Part shown: piece after piece, positions 1-12,800 of the stretch
Layout: the number at the start of each line of letters is the position of its first letter
How positions within the stretch are numbered: the stretch's first letter is position 1
Source: Phaseolus vulgaris
Lineage: Eukaryota > Streptophyta > Magnoliopsida > Fabales > Fabaceae
Direction: 5' to 3'
Assembly: GCF_000499845.2 (NCBI RefSeq)
Contig: NC_023753.2
Span: 26,690,202-26,754,201, forward strand
DNA length: 64,000 nucleotides
The notes under the pieces: model-generated
Told to the model about the DNA's origin: nothing
The model's input: only the letters and a program-made list of their open reading frames with translations
The model's database searches: none
Program-made: the position numbers and the translations under genes

Positions 1-1576
1 TGTACAAAAATTTAATTTTTTATTTTTTAACTCCAGTAATAATTTAGGTAAGTAGCATATATTTATTTTTAATACTTATCACGTATGTTTATTAAAAAAA
101 TTAAATTAATAAGAGAATTAATCTCCAAGGAGTTACTAAAAATTTTAAATTTATAAAATAAAAAGAAAATATAAAAAAAACTCTTTAAAATTAATTAATT
201 TTAATTTTTCTTTTAATAAACATACATAATAATTACTAAAACTAAATATATGTACAATTACTTCAGTAATCAACAAAGTTCAAACAAAACAAAACTAATA
301 GACTGGAAAAAAAAAACAATACTAAGACTATCTTTTTCCTTATTATACTAGAAACGAAATGTCATATTTTTAAATAAAAAAAAACTAGTACAAGAAAAAA
401 CAAAATTACTTGGTCATTGTTGGTATTTTACCACCTTTCACTATATACTAAGTAATTTTGCAACTACTATTTGCAACATATGACTTTTCATTATCTACCA
501 AAATAATTTTACATCCAAGTTGGTTTTCTTTTGGGGTTTTAATACCAAAATTCGAATTGGTCTTCTTGCAGAGTTACTGTCTGGACACCACTATTCGCAC
601 CACATCACTTTTTTTTTTGTTAAAATACCACATCACTTTTTTTTGTTAAAATACCACATCATCCAAAGTGATTTTGAAATATTGAAGTTAGTTTTCTTTT
701 AGAGTTCTCATCTCAATTTGGAAAACCAAAGCGGGTTGAACATATTAGAATTAGCCTTCTTTTAGAGTTTTGTTCTCAATGTGAGAGAAAAGGATAAATG
801 CATTTATAGTAACATATTCCTATTTAAAAAATTTATCTCTCAAACTTATACCTACCACTTACAACCAACATCCAAATGACATTTCTCCTATGTTCACTTA
901 ATGACATTTCTCCTGTGTCACTTTATGCTTATTTAAGTTAACCCTTGATGTAACATATCACATAAAAAAAAACAATTATACTAAAACCAAAATAAGTAAA
1001 AAATAATATTAGTTATATTAAAAACAAAATTTGTTAATATATGTCGAATTAAAAACATATTTTTCCCTATGGGAGAATAGGAGTTCCTTCCAGGTACTAA
1101 TTTCGTATTGGGCGTTGATTGTGAATTATTGCAATTATATGAACAAAAATTATTTTGGGCACAATGGTAGCAAATTATTCTGACAAAAGTGGAGATGCTT
1201 AATAACCGCAAATACTTGAAAATCCTACAATAGTCTTTTGCAAGGGCATAATTAAATTTTATGAAAAATCATTTCTGCTAAGTTAAGATTGTTTAATGTC
1301 AATGCAATTATGTTGGCATCCACAAATCTTGTTATGAAGAACTTAGTTGAGTTAATTTGAGTTGCAAGACATTAGTAAGATGGCAAGTGTGAATATTACA
1401 TCAATAGCCGATCCAATCACACAAAAAACAGTAACAAAATTAACTAGCAGGCATAGCATTAAGATGACACCCAAACCCGGGTTGTATGTCACAAACCACA
1501 AGATACACTGGAACAAGAGAAGCTGGTTGAAGTTGCAATAGACTTCATTGTCAAAACTTGGAAAATTGAGTCCAAA
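1..1576. other. AT-rich spacer and 3' flank of the ADF gene
   Basis: No coding region is supported here. The short open frames have no family resemblance and no coding-like composition. The right end (about 1300-1679) probably holds the 3' untranslated region of the minus-strand ADF gene. Small direct repeats are present, for example two copies of a motif beginning tgacatttctcct near 877-925. Confidence 0.6.
599..665. repeat. Short tandem repeat, about 28-bp unit
   Basis: The phrase accacatca followed by a T run and gttaaaat occurs three times in a row, differing mainly in T-run length. It looks like replication slippage in spacer DNA. Confidence 0.7.
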
Positions 1577-1679
1577 TTAGCCAAGTTGACCATCCCAACA
1601 AACTATAGACATTTCCATATGAGGAACTTCGGCTGAAGGAAGATCCCCATCACAACTCATAATGCATAAACAGAATCGA

Positions 1680-3238
1680 TTAATTGACACGGCTTTTGAA
1701 CACATCAAGACCCATCTCAGTAGGATCAGTTGCCTGCAGCTCAACCTGAATTCCATCAAGCTCCCTCTTGAATCTATCTTTGGAGCTCGCATAAATCATC
1801 TTGCTCCTAACCCTAGCTGAATCAGGGGACCTTCAGACAAAGCAACAAAATTAATGTAGATAAAAAAAACTACTAACTCTTGGTAAAAATTTAATTGGAA
1901 TTTTCAAATCTTAAAAGTTATGGCTGTTTTGCTTGTATTAAGCTTAAAGTTGTTGACATTACCAAGCAATGAAGAAAATTTTGCTCTTCTGGCAATTCTC
2001 TTCGGTGACAAAATCAAAATCATAAACAGCATATCGACACTCATCAGCTGGAAGACTGGCAGTGAAATCTTCATAACCATTTGCTGGTTCACCCAGCTTC
2101 TCCACAACAACTTGCTTCTGCTTCTCCTCAATCTTATAAACGATATACCGATATGTCCTCTTCGCCTTGAGCTCCAAAAACTTTAACTTGCAGTCATCGT
2201 GGACAGCCATACCTGATGCTGCGTTCGCCTGTACAGTTCCACAGGTCAACAAGTAACGGTCAGTTACATTATGAAAATATCTCCTTTCACTAGCAATGCC
2301 TACAATGTACAAGCTAGCAGATCCACAAGCCCGTGCAATGTGATTGAAACATCAACAACAAAGTTTGATTCCTCTGCATGGGATCAATTACACTTAGGTC
2401 TCCTAGGATAAATTACTCGAGAAGGACTTCTAGAAAAAAAACTTAAGGAAAGTGAACAAAAAATATTCTTTAGCCTAAATTTAGCCTGTAGGTTAAAAAT
2501 CAGCTTTTGGAAAAGCTAAAATGAGATAACCTCTACAAAAAAACTTGTTTCTTCTAGGAAGAAGTTTATACAAAAATTCCTTCGACAGATACAACTGAGT
2601 TAAACCAAACACCAAAGCTTCAATAAATCTATTTGAAGCAGCAAGCCCAAGCGATTACGCACAGAAGAAATAAAATAAAAACAAAACATAAACATACAAA
2701 AAAAACCGTAAGCAAGGAAAAACAGGAAAATGAGCAACGAAAAATGGATCCAAGGATTTTAGAGCAGAAAACCTAAAAGAAAACACTCCAAAAGATAATC
2801 CAAACTGTATGCTAGAATTATAATCATCCCTAGATGATCATGAGTGCGTAGAAACACTCGCTACTATACAATGCAATTCCAGATTAAACGCTGAAATCCA
2901 TATCAAAATCAGATCTATCACCGAACATGCAACCAAACAGATAGCGCAGCAGAAAACGCATGATTAAAAATTCGATTCTACTCAGTTCAATGTTGATGAT
3001 GAGATCGACCAGGAATCCAGCTCAAAATAAATAAATAAAAACACAAAATCAGTAACCGCAGAAAATCATTTAAAATCACGAACAGAAAGAGAACGCAGAA
3101 GACAAGTATTGGCGTAAATAATGAGATTTTCAGAAGAGAACTTGAAATCGGTAAGAAGTGGAGTTGAGTTGAGTTCTCTATTATCCAGAGGCTTCCGCAA
3201 AAACAGAATAAAACAGAGAAAGAGGGAAAACTAACCAT
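1680..3238 (-). CDS. ADF: Actin-depolymerizing factor (ADF/cofilin), 3 coding exons, 139 aa
   Basis: Encodes a small cytosolic ADF/cofilin that binds G- and F-actin and severs or depolymerises filaments. Exons on the minus strand are 3238-3236 (only ATG), 2228-1963 and 1830-1680; both introns are GT-AG. The joined frame is 139 aa, the usual plant ADF length. It starts [18 protein letters not shown] and contains [30 protein letters not shown] and the long actin-binding helix [16 protein letters not shown]. The end reads [15 protein letters not shown]. Ser6 lies where plant ADFs are regulated by phosphorylation (family knowledge). The sequence is close to the ADF1-4 type subclass (inference). 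The ATG-only first exon followed by an intron of about 1 kb is characteristic of plant ADF genes and decides the start. No disruption is seen. Confidence 0.96.
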
Positions 3239-3400
3239 TTTTTTCTCTCGAGAAGGAGGGGCAAAAATGGAAAATGAAGTTGGGAGCGACGCTGAAGGAG
3301 GAGATGTAGGAAAGGGTTTTGAGGTGGAAGAAGTAGAAGAAGATGAAGAAGAAGAAGAAGGTGAGGAAGGAATGGAAGAAAAAAAATGGAGTAAAATTGG
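3239..3400 (-). promoter_or_regulatory. ADF 5' leader with pyrimidine-rich tract
   Basis: On the minus strand the DNA just upstream of the ADF ATG is a long CT/CTT tract (seen as gaagaagaagaag on the plus strand near 3330-3362). Such pyrimidine patches are common in plant 5' leaders. The exact transcription start cannot be read from sequence. Confidence 0.5.
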
Positions 3401-3416
3401 TGATGCCAGAAATTGA

Positions 3417-3423
3417 ATTTATA
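3417..3423 (-). promoter_or_regulatory. Candidate TATA box of the ADF gene
   Basis: The minus strand reads TATAAAT here, about 180 bases upstream of the ADF ATG and just upstream of the CT-rich leader. Position and sequence suit a plant TATA box, but in AT-rich DNA such matches also occur by chance. Confidence 0.45.
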
Positions 3424-4620
3424 TTATTGTGGCACGCGGAAGAGCGTCTCCGAGCGTGAAATTGCGATTAGTGGAAAATATCAATTCTCAACAGTGCCAC
3501 CTGTTGCGGTTAGTACAATTACGTGTTTAAAATCAGTACCGTTTTTTCAATTTTTACGTTGCTCGCTCGCTTCTGCTACTCGGCTCGGCTCAGCTCGGCT
3601 TGCTCTTTCTCTCTTTTGTGTTTTATAATTTTTTTTAGTTCTCGAACTGTGTAATGTTATCTAAAAATATTGTGTATTAATCTACCTAGTCTCTTAATTT
3701 TATTATAATAGTCATTAAAAATTGTCAATTTTAATTAATTATTACTGTAAACTAGATAGCTAAAATGATTAACATAAATAACAATTAATAAAGAGATTGT
3801 GCACACATTTTCTTATTATTTCAGTTTGATTCGTTTGGTTTTTCATTTTCTAATGTACCAATATTAACTCAAATGTAACCACATGTTAGTTATCCCTAAA
3901 AAATAATTATTTTCATTTTTCTATGTATTTTAAAAATAAATAATATTAAATTAAAGGAAAAGACTCTTTGTTTAATTTACTATTATTATTTCTCATGATA
4001 TTCATCATCCAATTTAATATTATCAACACATGAAAATTTAATTTTAACCTCTGCAAATTTAAAAAAAAAAATCTAAAATTCTAAATTAGTGTTTTTAGGT
4101 TGGATCCATATGGCAGGTGGAGCCTCGTACAACCAGAATTAAGTTAAAGAGAATATTAACGTGACAAAACAATGATTAAGTATTATGTAATATATTTTTA
4201 ACAAAACTCTAATCTTACCTTTGGTTCATCATCATATAAATAGTCACAGATTTTGAGAATAAGGTAAGTCATCATCACACAATAATTACACCAAACATTG
4301 AATATCAAGATCTCACTTAAACGTCATTAGTGTCTTTTGTAAGTATCATTCGAATTTGGAGTTTACAAGGATGAGCAGAAAAAAAAAACAAATAAAAAAT
4401 TGTGAAAGTGTTCCGGAGATAAAAGAAGACCAATCTACCAAAAGAAAAGACAATTGTTCTCTTAATTTCAACCTGTCCCGTAAAATAATTCTTAATATTT
4501 ACTTTAATATAAGTGAATAACATTTGTTTTATAAACAATTTAATATTATGAAACTAATTTTGATTAGATATTTTAAAGAGAAAAAGGATAAATATTTTTA
4601 GAGTTTCCTCATTTTACAAA

Positions 4621-4740
4621 GACTACAAATATATTTAAATTAACACGTTATTTCTGAAAAATATTTAAAAATATTAATTCGAGACTACAAATATATTTAA
4701 ATTAACACGTTATTTCTGAAAAATATTTAAAAATATTAAT
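4621..4740. repeat. Two-copy tandem repeat, 62-bp period
   Basis: The segment starting gactacaaatatatttaaat at 4621 recurs at 4683 with essentially no differences over about 58 bases. This is a recent local tandem duplication in spacer DNA. Confidence 0.9.
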
Positions 4741-6063
4741 GTTGTCTTATTTTGTGTACGTTATTTTCTTACAAAATGTTGTTGAAATTGTTAAGCACTT
4801 AAATCAACCGATAGGAAACTGTTTTTACTTAATTCATGGTCACTCAAATTTAGGAATGAAGTTACGTTAAATAAGTCGAAGAAGTTACGTTAAATTTAGG
4901 AATTCACTCGTGTATGTTTATAAGGGTATACTGGACTTTATTCATTGAATATAAAGATTGCAAAATCAGTAAAATAGGAGTAGATAACTGATTACGACAG
5001 TCCTCAATGCAAATCATTATAAGATTTAAATATTTGCCAAAAAATTGAAATAATAAATACTTTTTATAATATTAATTTCAAAAGTCAGTTAATTTATTTT
5101 TTAATAAAAAAATCTTAAAATTTCTGTCATTAGAATTTGATATTATAAATATGTATTATGAGAAGAAAAAAAATATTTGAATCCGGAGAAGGTGCTAGAT
5201 TGTCCAAAAAATTATTCTCTTAAATGTTTCTATAAAAAGTTACAGTTACAATTTTTTTTTAAAAAAAGTCTTGAGAATGTTATTAGAATAAAATTAAACT
5301 TGCACGAACTTTAATTTAACGTACCAGCTTAATTTTATGAGAATCAATTATAAAAGTTAGTACCACCTTAAATTATATTTTATGAAGAAGAAAAATCATA
5401 TATGTTTTTAGAATAAATTTAAGTATTTTTAATTAATTTTTCTTAATTATTTTATTGAATGATTAAAATATTTGTTATATTTATATAGATATTGTTTTGA
5501 TTCTAAATCATATGATAATTATTTTTATTTTCTCGAACGATCAACTTGTATCTCTTTAATATTTTTAACTCTTACTTTTATAAATGAAATAAGCGAATTG
5601 ATGACAAAGTTAAAAACATTAAAAAAGTAAATAGAATTAAAAATATTAGAAAAGAAAAAAGTTAACTCAATAAATTAGAAACGAAACAAAAAAAATAACG
5701 ATCATATCATTCCTTGAAGATAAAAGTCAAACAACAATGTACTTAATATCTTTTTTGAACAAAAAAATAAAAAAATAAAAGATAAATGGTGGATATACTA
5801 AATATAATTCCAAATGAGATAGTAATTCTCTTTCATTATTTGTTTTATTTTACATTTACTTAATTGATTATACATAAATCATAATGAGTTTGATGAAAAA
5901 TGAAATTTAAAAATGGTTATTTAACAATTGCATATAATCGAGTATACTATAATACATGCTGATAAAAAAGGTAATATAATAGATTGTGTATCATACAAAT
6001 TTCTCACCGATACTAAATTTGAAAACCTATAATGAAGAAATTGCTTTCAATTCTTATTAACTA

Positions 6064-6069
<6 letters not shown>

Positions 6070-6101
<32 letters not shown>
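6070..6101. repeat. (TA)n microsatellite
   Basis: About 16 uninterrupted TA dinucleotides, a likely polymorphic marker. Confidence 0.95.
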
Positions 6102-6103
<2 letters not shown>

Positions 6104-8466
6104 GTCATTTTTTCAAGTTTCCTTTCTTTTCTATTTTTTCCAATCAAGCACATTAATTTATAATACATTCTAGTTCGTTCCATTTAAATAATTTCACTTT
6201 TTACTTTCCACTTAATTTTTTTTATTTCTCATTTGCTTCCTCGCTTGCTTTTGTATCATCTAAACAAGGACTAGAGAGGGCGATAATGTTTTTTAATCAT
6301 TTAAGTTAAATATTTTATTCATCGCTATAAATTATAATTCTTAATGAATACAAAATTTTAAAACTGCGATTATTTTAAATTATTAAAATTTGTTTTATTA
6401 TATATATATATATTAATTATGGGATTATTTATTTAAGTTTAATGAGAATCAGAGAGTAATCTAGTTTTTAATGAAATAATTATTTTTTTATCACTTTAAA
6501 TTATATAACTAAACTTACTTTATATTTTCATTTTAATGAAAAACAATAAAAAGTAATTTAAAAAAGTAAATTAGAATTTTATAAAGCATTTTGAAACAAA
6601 CTTTTTTTGTAAAAATAATATTTCAAAATAAAAAAATAAAACATGGAAGCAAATATTCATTGCTTTGAATTTTATAACATAATTATATTGAATGTTGGCT
6701 AAATGTTATCACATGTTAATAAAAATGAAATAAGTTCAAACTTTAACATTCTATTAATATTTAGGTCAGAATTGTTCACACAGTGAAAGTGTGGATGTGC
6801 GATGAATGAATCAAATGGATGTCTCTCTCTTGTATGAAAAAAAAAAAAACAGAGGAAAAGCTAGTTAGAAAAGTGTCATTACCTTTTACACTCTCTATGA
6901 TACAAATGTGTGTCATGCATGCAAAGATTCTTGAACAAGAGAAAGAATCATTTGACCGTGATTTGAAAAATCTATTAATAGAGCTTCAGACTTTCATTTT
7001 TCCTTAACAAAGTTGGTGGTTGTTAGTATGAATTGAGTGTGTGGTGTATGTGAAGTGCTAGTGAGCACATATTGGTGGAGTTATATTTGAAAGAAATTGC
7101 TGAAGGTGGAGATGTTTTCGTGGACTTGTGTTAAGATGGGTGGTTGTTAGAGTTGGTTTGAGGTATAGAGATAAGATATTATGGCCGAAAGAAACCAATA
7201 TGACATGATAATGGAGGTTGAGAAGAAGAAAAATCAGTATAAACAATCTATTACAATCTTTTATTAAAAAAAATTTCATTTCTCTTTAGTTTCCTCTATT
7301 TATACCTTAATTAAAACAATCTCAATTTTCACTTTTTTTCTCTCTCTTCATTTTCATATCTCTCTCAAATCCAGTCATAAGTTGTGATATCTATTTAGTG
7401 GGAAGATATTTGTGAAGTGTATGTATTTAGTGGGAGCTTTTTACTGTTTGTGATTTATACAATGTAAAATAATTTTTAAGACTCATGTATAACGTTTATT
7501 TCAATGTAAACATTTTTACTCTTTGTTTGTTGTTTTTTGTCCGATGGAGCTAAGTTTTAGTTTAAAGAAAAAGCTAAAATGTGAATGGCTGGAATCGCGG
7601 CGAGTACGCTACCTGCATTTATGGCGACGCGACTCGGCGAGAAGCTGGGTCACTGTTTGGCTGGGGTGAGTGGCTTAAACTATAGAGTGAATTGGGGGAA
7701 TAACAATGTATTTATTAAAATAACATTTTCTTTTTAAAATTTATTTTATTTTCTTATATATATCTACAACTCACTGAAATATTATTCCTTTTTCTCTGTT
7801 TAGCAATTGTAATATATAATAATTTATTATTAAATTGTGAAGAGTGATTTGTTTGTGATTGAGAATTAATGGAGAAAAAGAAAAAGAAAAAGAATGGGTC
7901 TTACTTGGAATTGGGTCCCTCCATTTTGTTGTTCTGCGTGGATCCTAAGCTACTCATATTCCTATTCCTTCCTTTCCAACATTCATCTCTTCCACCACAC
8001 CACTAACTCTTCCAACACACACGTCTTTTCACTTCCCATTTACATTTTTCCTTTTTTTCTACAAATAATATAGAAAAATAATACTTTTCATAATCTATGG
8101 AGTTGCATATAATATAACTCTGGATTTAAAAATAAATATATATAATCAAAAATAAATTTAAAATTAAATAATAGGAAAAAATATTAACATAATAGTATTA
8201 AGAATTATAATATAGTTGTATAAAAGATATGATTGTAAATATATCATTACCTAATATATAATTATATAATGGACGAGAATATCAGTTATTATAATTGCCT
8301 ACTATATAACAGTATGTGACAAAGATTGTGGATGTAAATCAAAGTTCTTTCTTTTTTAGATTTTTTTTTCCGACTTTTCTACCTCTACAGGCTCGTTTTC
8401 ATATGCTCACGACATCCACTTCAAATATACTATTTCATATTATTTTCTTCTTCTTTGCAAGATACT

Positions 8467-8784
8467 TGTTAGTTAGTATATTTTATTATTATTTTGGGCT
8501 GTTTGGGCCTTGGGCCCTTGGACCTTCTTTTATTTTCTGTCACCTTGTATCTTAGATTTAGTGAGTTTTTACTTTACTGATGGTAACTTTTTGTAATTGA
8601 AAATTCTCTCCTCAATTCAATTTCATAATAGCGTTTACGTTTTTTTCCCTCTTTCTCTGGTCAGAACCTTTCAACCCTTTTAGGGTTTATCTTCCCTTCA
8701 TCTCTGCATCATTCTCATCACAGGTTCTTTTCATCATTCACGAAGTTCTTCTGCATAATCAAGACAGAGGATTTATTTCTATTA
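8467..8784 (+). repeat. 5' LTR of the copia element
   Basis: 318 bp, starting TGTTAGTTAG and ending TTTCTATTA. Compared with the 3' LTR it has an extra 17 bases in a GGGCC-rich stretch near 8496-8523; otherwise it is nearly identical. Confidence 0.95.
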
Positions 8785-8797
8785 TGGTATCAGAGCT
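8785..8797 (+). other. Primer-binding site (initiator tRNA-Met)
   Basis: TGGTATCAGAGCT lies with no spacer behind the 5' LTR. TGGTATCAGAGC is the standard plant copia primer-binding site for initiator tRNA-Met. Confidence 0.93.
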
Positions 8798-8907
8798 CTT
8801 CTTTGAAGAGCTCTGCTGTGCACTCTGAATTTCGTCTTCTTCTATGAATTTCGTTTTTCACGGTTTCTTGTTCCAAATCTTGAATTTTTTTTGTTTCTCT
8901 TTCAGAT

Positions 8908-9855
8908 ATGGCTGAAACCGCTGGAACTGAAGGAACCACGGTGCAATTGTCTCAGCCGAATGCAATGAATCAATCAGTGGAACAATTGAACTTGATGACC
9001 AATTGCCTTTATCTCCATCCCAGTGAGAACCCTGTTGTCCCTTTGGTCTCGCCGGCGTTGGACTCTACAAACTATCACTCTTGGAGTAAGTCGATTATAA
9101 CGGCGTTGAGTGCGAAAAATAAGGTGGAGTTTGTTCTTGGCACGTGCCCATGTCCGCTCAAGAACCATCCCACTTACTCGGCTTGGCACAGATGCAACAA
9201 TATGGTCGTCTCGTGGTTAGTCCATTCTGTCTCTATTCCCATTAGACAAAGCATCGTATGGATGGATATAGCTTTAGATATATGGAATGATTTGAAGAGT
9301 AGATATTCTCAGGGGGATTTATCTAGAATTTCAGATTTACAACTGGGAGTTGCTTCTTTACATCAAGGTGAATTGACTGTAACTGACTATTTCACTAAGC
9401 TGAGAATAATTTGGGATGAACTAGAAAACTTTAGACCTAATCCTGTATGCATTTGTGAGACAAAATGCTCTTGCTCTGTTGCTTTTACTTCTCTTATCAA
9501 CCAAAGAAAATGTGAAGACCAGGCCATGCAGTTTCTAAGGGGGTTAAATGAACAATATCATAACATAAAATCTCATGTACTTCTTATGGAGCCTATACCT
9601 CCTATAACAAAATTTTTTTCTCTTGTGGTGCAACAAGAACGTCAACTGGCCAGCAACTTTTCTGTCTCAAATATTAATAGTGCTAATTCTAATCGTATCT
9701 CTTCTTCTGTGATATGCACCTTTTGTGGTAAAAATGGCCATACAGAGAACGTTTGTTTTCGGAAGGTTGGGTTTCCTAATCAAGAAAATAAGTCCTTCAA
9801 AATAATGGGAATAAGAAAATATGTACCCACTGTGGAAGAAATGGTCACACCATAG
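8908..9855 (+). pseudogene. Copia gag, terminated by a frameshift
   Basis: A 315-aa frame encoding the structural Gag polyprotein. It contains the copia gag pattern around NYHSWSKSIITALSAKNKVEF, TKLRIIWDELENFRP and one CCHC zinc knuckle (CTFCGKNGHTENVC, near residue 270). The second knuckle (CTHCGRNGHTIETC, from about 9822) is in the pol frame, not in this one. The frame ends soon after a net -1 shift near 9801. In copia elements gag and pol are normally one open frame, so this copy is probably broken rather than regulated by recoding. Confidence 0.9.
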
Positions 9856-12800
9856 AAACTTGTTACAAGAAACACGGGTATCCTCTTGGATACAAGTTTT
9901 ATGGTAGTAAAACCAATCAGGTTAATAATATTGTTATATCTGATGATGTGCTTTCTGAGCCTTGCCAAAAAGAACAGGAAAAAGGGGAATATCACCTCAC
10001 AGCACAGCAATATCAAGTTTTGTTAGATTTGTTTAGACAAAGCACCAATAATAACACTGCAGCCAATATTCAAGTAAATAAGGTGGGCTCGTTCACTGCA
10101 GACATCAATCACAAAATGGCAGAGAGGTCTCCAACTGGTAACATTCTTACCTTAAATAATTTACAGCATGGTAGAAATTATTGGATTCTAGATTCAGGAG
10201 CAACTGATCATGTGTGTTCTTCTTTATCTGAGTTTACTTCATACAAAAGCATTAAACCTATTTCTATTAGTCTACCTAATGGCCATCATGTGTTTGCAAA
10301 ATATTCTGGAACTGTGATTTTTAATCACAAATTTTACCTTATTGATGTCTTATATGTTCCTCAGCTTTCCTTTAATCTTGTATCTACTTCTAAACTTTCT
10401 TTAAATATGAACTGCAGTTTAATTTTCTCCTCCAATAATTGTATGATACAGGACAATACAACCAAAGAGAGGATTGGTATAGTTAGTGTCAAAGCTGGCT
10501 TGTATGCATTTGAATCTTCTTTTTTTCGTAATACTGCTACACACACTATTGCTCATTCTTTCAATTGTACTGTCAAAGACATTAATTTGTGGCACTATAG
10601 AATGGGGCATCTTTCAGATGAAAGATTAAATGTTTTGAGAACTAAATACTCTTATATTCCTGCTGAAAAATCGCATGTATGTGATGTATGTCATCGTGCC
10701 AAACAAAAGAAACTCCCTTTTACTTTAAGTAAATCTCATACTGCTAGCATCTTTGAATTACTGCATATGGACATTTGGGGTCCTTGTTCTGTCATTTCAA
10801 TGCACGGTTTTAGATATTTTTTAACCATTGTGGGTGATTTTTCACGTTTTACTTGGGTTATTTCTTTACACACAAAATCTGAAGTTAGAAATCATATTGT
10901 TAATTTCATTGCTTACGTTGAAAATCAGTTTAAAACTACGGTTAAAACTATTCGCACTGACAATGGTGCTGAATTTGCCATGAAAAATTTCTTTTCTTCT
11001 AAAGGCATTGTTCATCAAACCACATGTGTAGAAACACCTGAACAAAATGGTATTGGTGAAAGAAAACATCAACACATTTTAAATGTTACCCGTGCCTTGC
11101 TTTTTCAAGCAAATTTACCTCATTTATTCTGGAATTTTGCTGTACAACATGCTGTCTTTTTAATCAATTGCACTCCTACTCCTTTGTTGCACAACATTGC
11201 ACCCTACGAAAAATTGAATGGTAGACCATATGATCTTTCTTCTTTACGCGTGTTTGGATGTTTGTGTTACTCTAGCACACTCACTACACATAAAAAGAAA
11301 CTTGATGATCGTTCTGTGCATGGTATCTTTCTCGGTTTTTCTTCCAACACAAAGGGATATATTTTTCTAAATCTTAAAAATCATAGTATTGAGGTATCAA
11401 GGAATATTACCTTTTATGAAAACCATTTTCCATATCATTTGAACAAAGATTCTTGTATGAATTCCAACAACCTTTCTTTGCCTATTCCTCACAATTATGA
11501 TTCAAGCTGTGATATTATTTTTCAAAATGATTGTCATCCTCATGAGACTATGGGTACTGCACAAATTGATGTGGACATGAATCCTAACCAAAATGAAGAG
11601 ACCCTAGATGATACACAAATTGATGATCTGAACATACCATTGAGGAGATCAAATAGACAAAGAAAGGCACCAGCATACCTTGCAGATTTTCAAACTGATT
11701 TGACCACCACAAACAGTGTAAGTACTAAATATCCCATTAATAATTTTGTTTCTTATAAATCTTTATCTCCTGCTTTTAAATGCACTGTTCTTTCTATCTC
11801 TTCCCATTCGGAGCCTCACAGTTACAAGGAAGCTTCAAAACATGCCTGCTGGAAACAAGCTATGCAAGAGGAGTTGATTGCACTTGATGCCAATCACACT
11901 TGGCAGATTACCACACTTCCGCTTGGGAAGACGGCTATTGGCTGTCGTTGGGTTTACAAGATAAAGCACAAATCAGACGGGTCTATTGACCGGTACAAGG
12001 CACACTTAGTTGCCAAAGGGTACACACAGTTAGAAGGCCTTGACTTCATAGATACTTTTGCCCCTGTTGCAAAATTGACAACATTGCGTCTACTACTTGC
12101 TGTTGCTGCTTCCAATGATTGGATTCTCAAGCAACTCGATGTCAATAACGCATTTTTACATGGAGATCTCCTTGAGGAAGTGTATATGCAGCCACCACCC
12201 GGTCTCACTCTACCCTCATCAACCCATGTTTGCAAACTCCAAAGATCTCTCTATGGTCTTCGTCAAGCTAGCCGACAATGGTATGCCAAATTATCTAATT
12301 TCTTGCTTTCACATAATTACACATTGTCATCTACTGATCATTCATTATTTTTAAAACGCACTCATACTAAACTCACTGCTCTTCTTGTGTATGTGGATGA
12401 TATTGTACTTGCTGGAAACGATGCTGAGGAAATCGCTCATATCACTAAGTTGCTGGATCAACAATTCAGAATTAAAAATTTAGGGGATCTCACATATTTC
12501 TTAGGACTGGAAGTGGCTCGCAACAAATCTGGTTTACATATCAGTCAAAGAAAGTACACTCTAGATCTTCTTCATGAAACGGGAATGCTGGATTGTGCCC
12601 CCATGCCTACACCCATGTCTCATTCCTCTCGCCTTTCTTCCACGGACAGCGTTCAACTCAATGAAGAAGAATCATCTACCTACCGTCGACTTATTGGACG
12701 GCTGATCTATCTCACCAACACGCGGCCTGACATAGCCTTCAGTGTCAACAACTTAAGTCAGTTCGTCTCTTCTCCTACGAAGCACCATCAACAAGCTGTT

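Larger units (their letters stand above)
3440..8461. other. AT-rich intergenic spacer
   Basis: About 5 kb without a supported gene. It holds a 62-bp tandem duplication, a TA microsatellite and a small GC-rich islet near 7585-7670 (listed as a finding). The short open frames here have no recognisable family. Confidence 0.6.

Noticed and set aside
1904..2186. Additional overlapping frames on both strands
   Set aside because: They are shadow frames of ADF exon 2 and its flanking introns.
9795..9805. Programmed -1 frameshift signal in the copia element
   Set aside because: No canonical slippery heptamer in the gag frame is present and copia elements normally use one frame; a deletion is simpler.
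9948..9950. ATG at 9948 as the natural start of copia pol
   Set aside because: The pol frame is open upstream and already contains the second zinc knuckle; copia pol is normally made as a fusion with gag.
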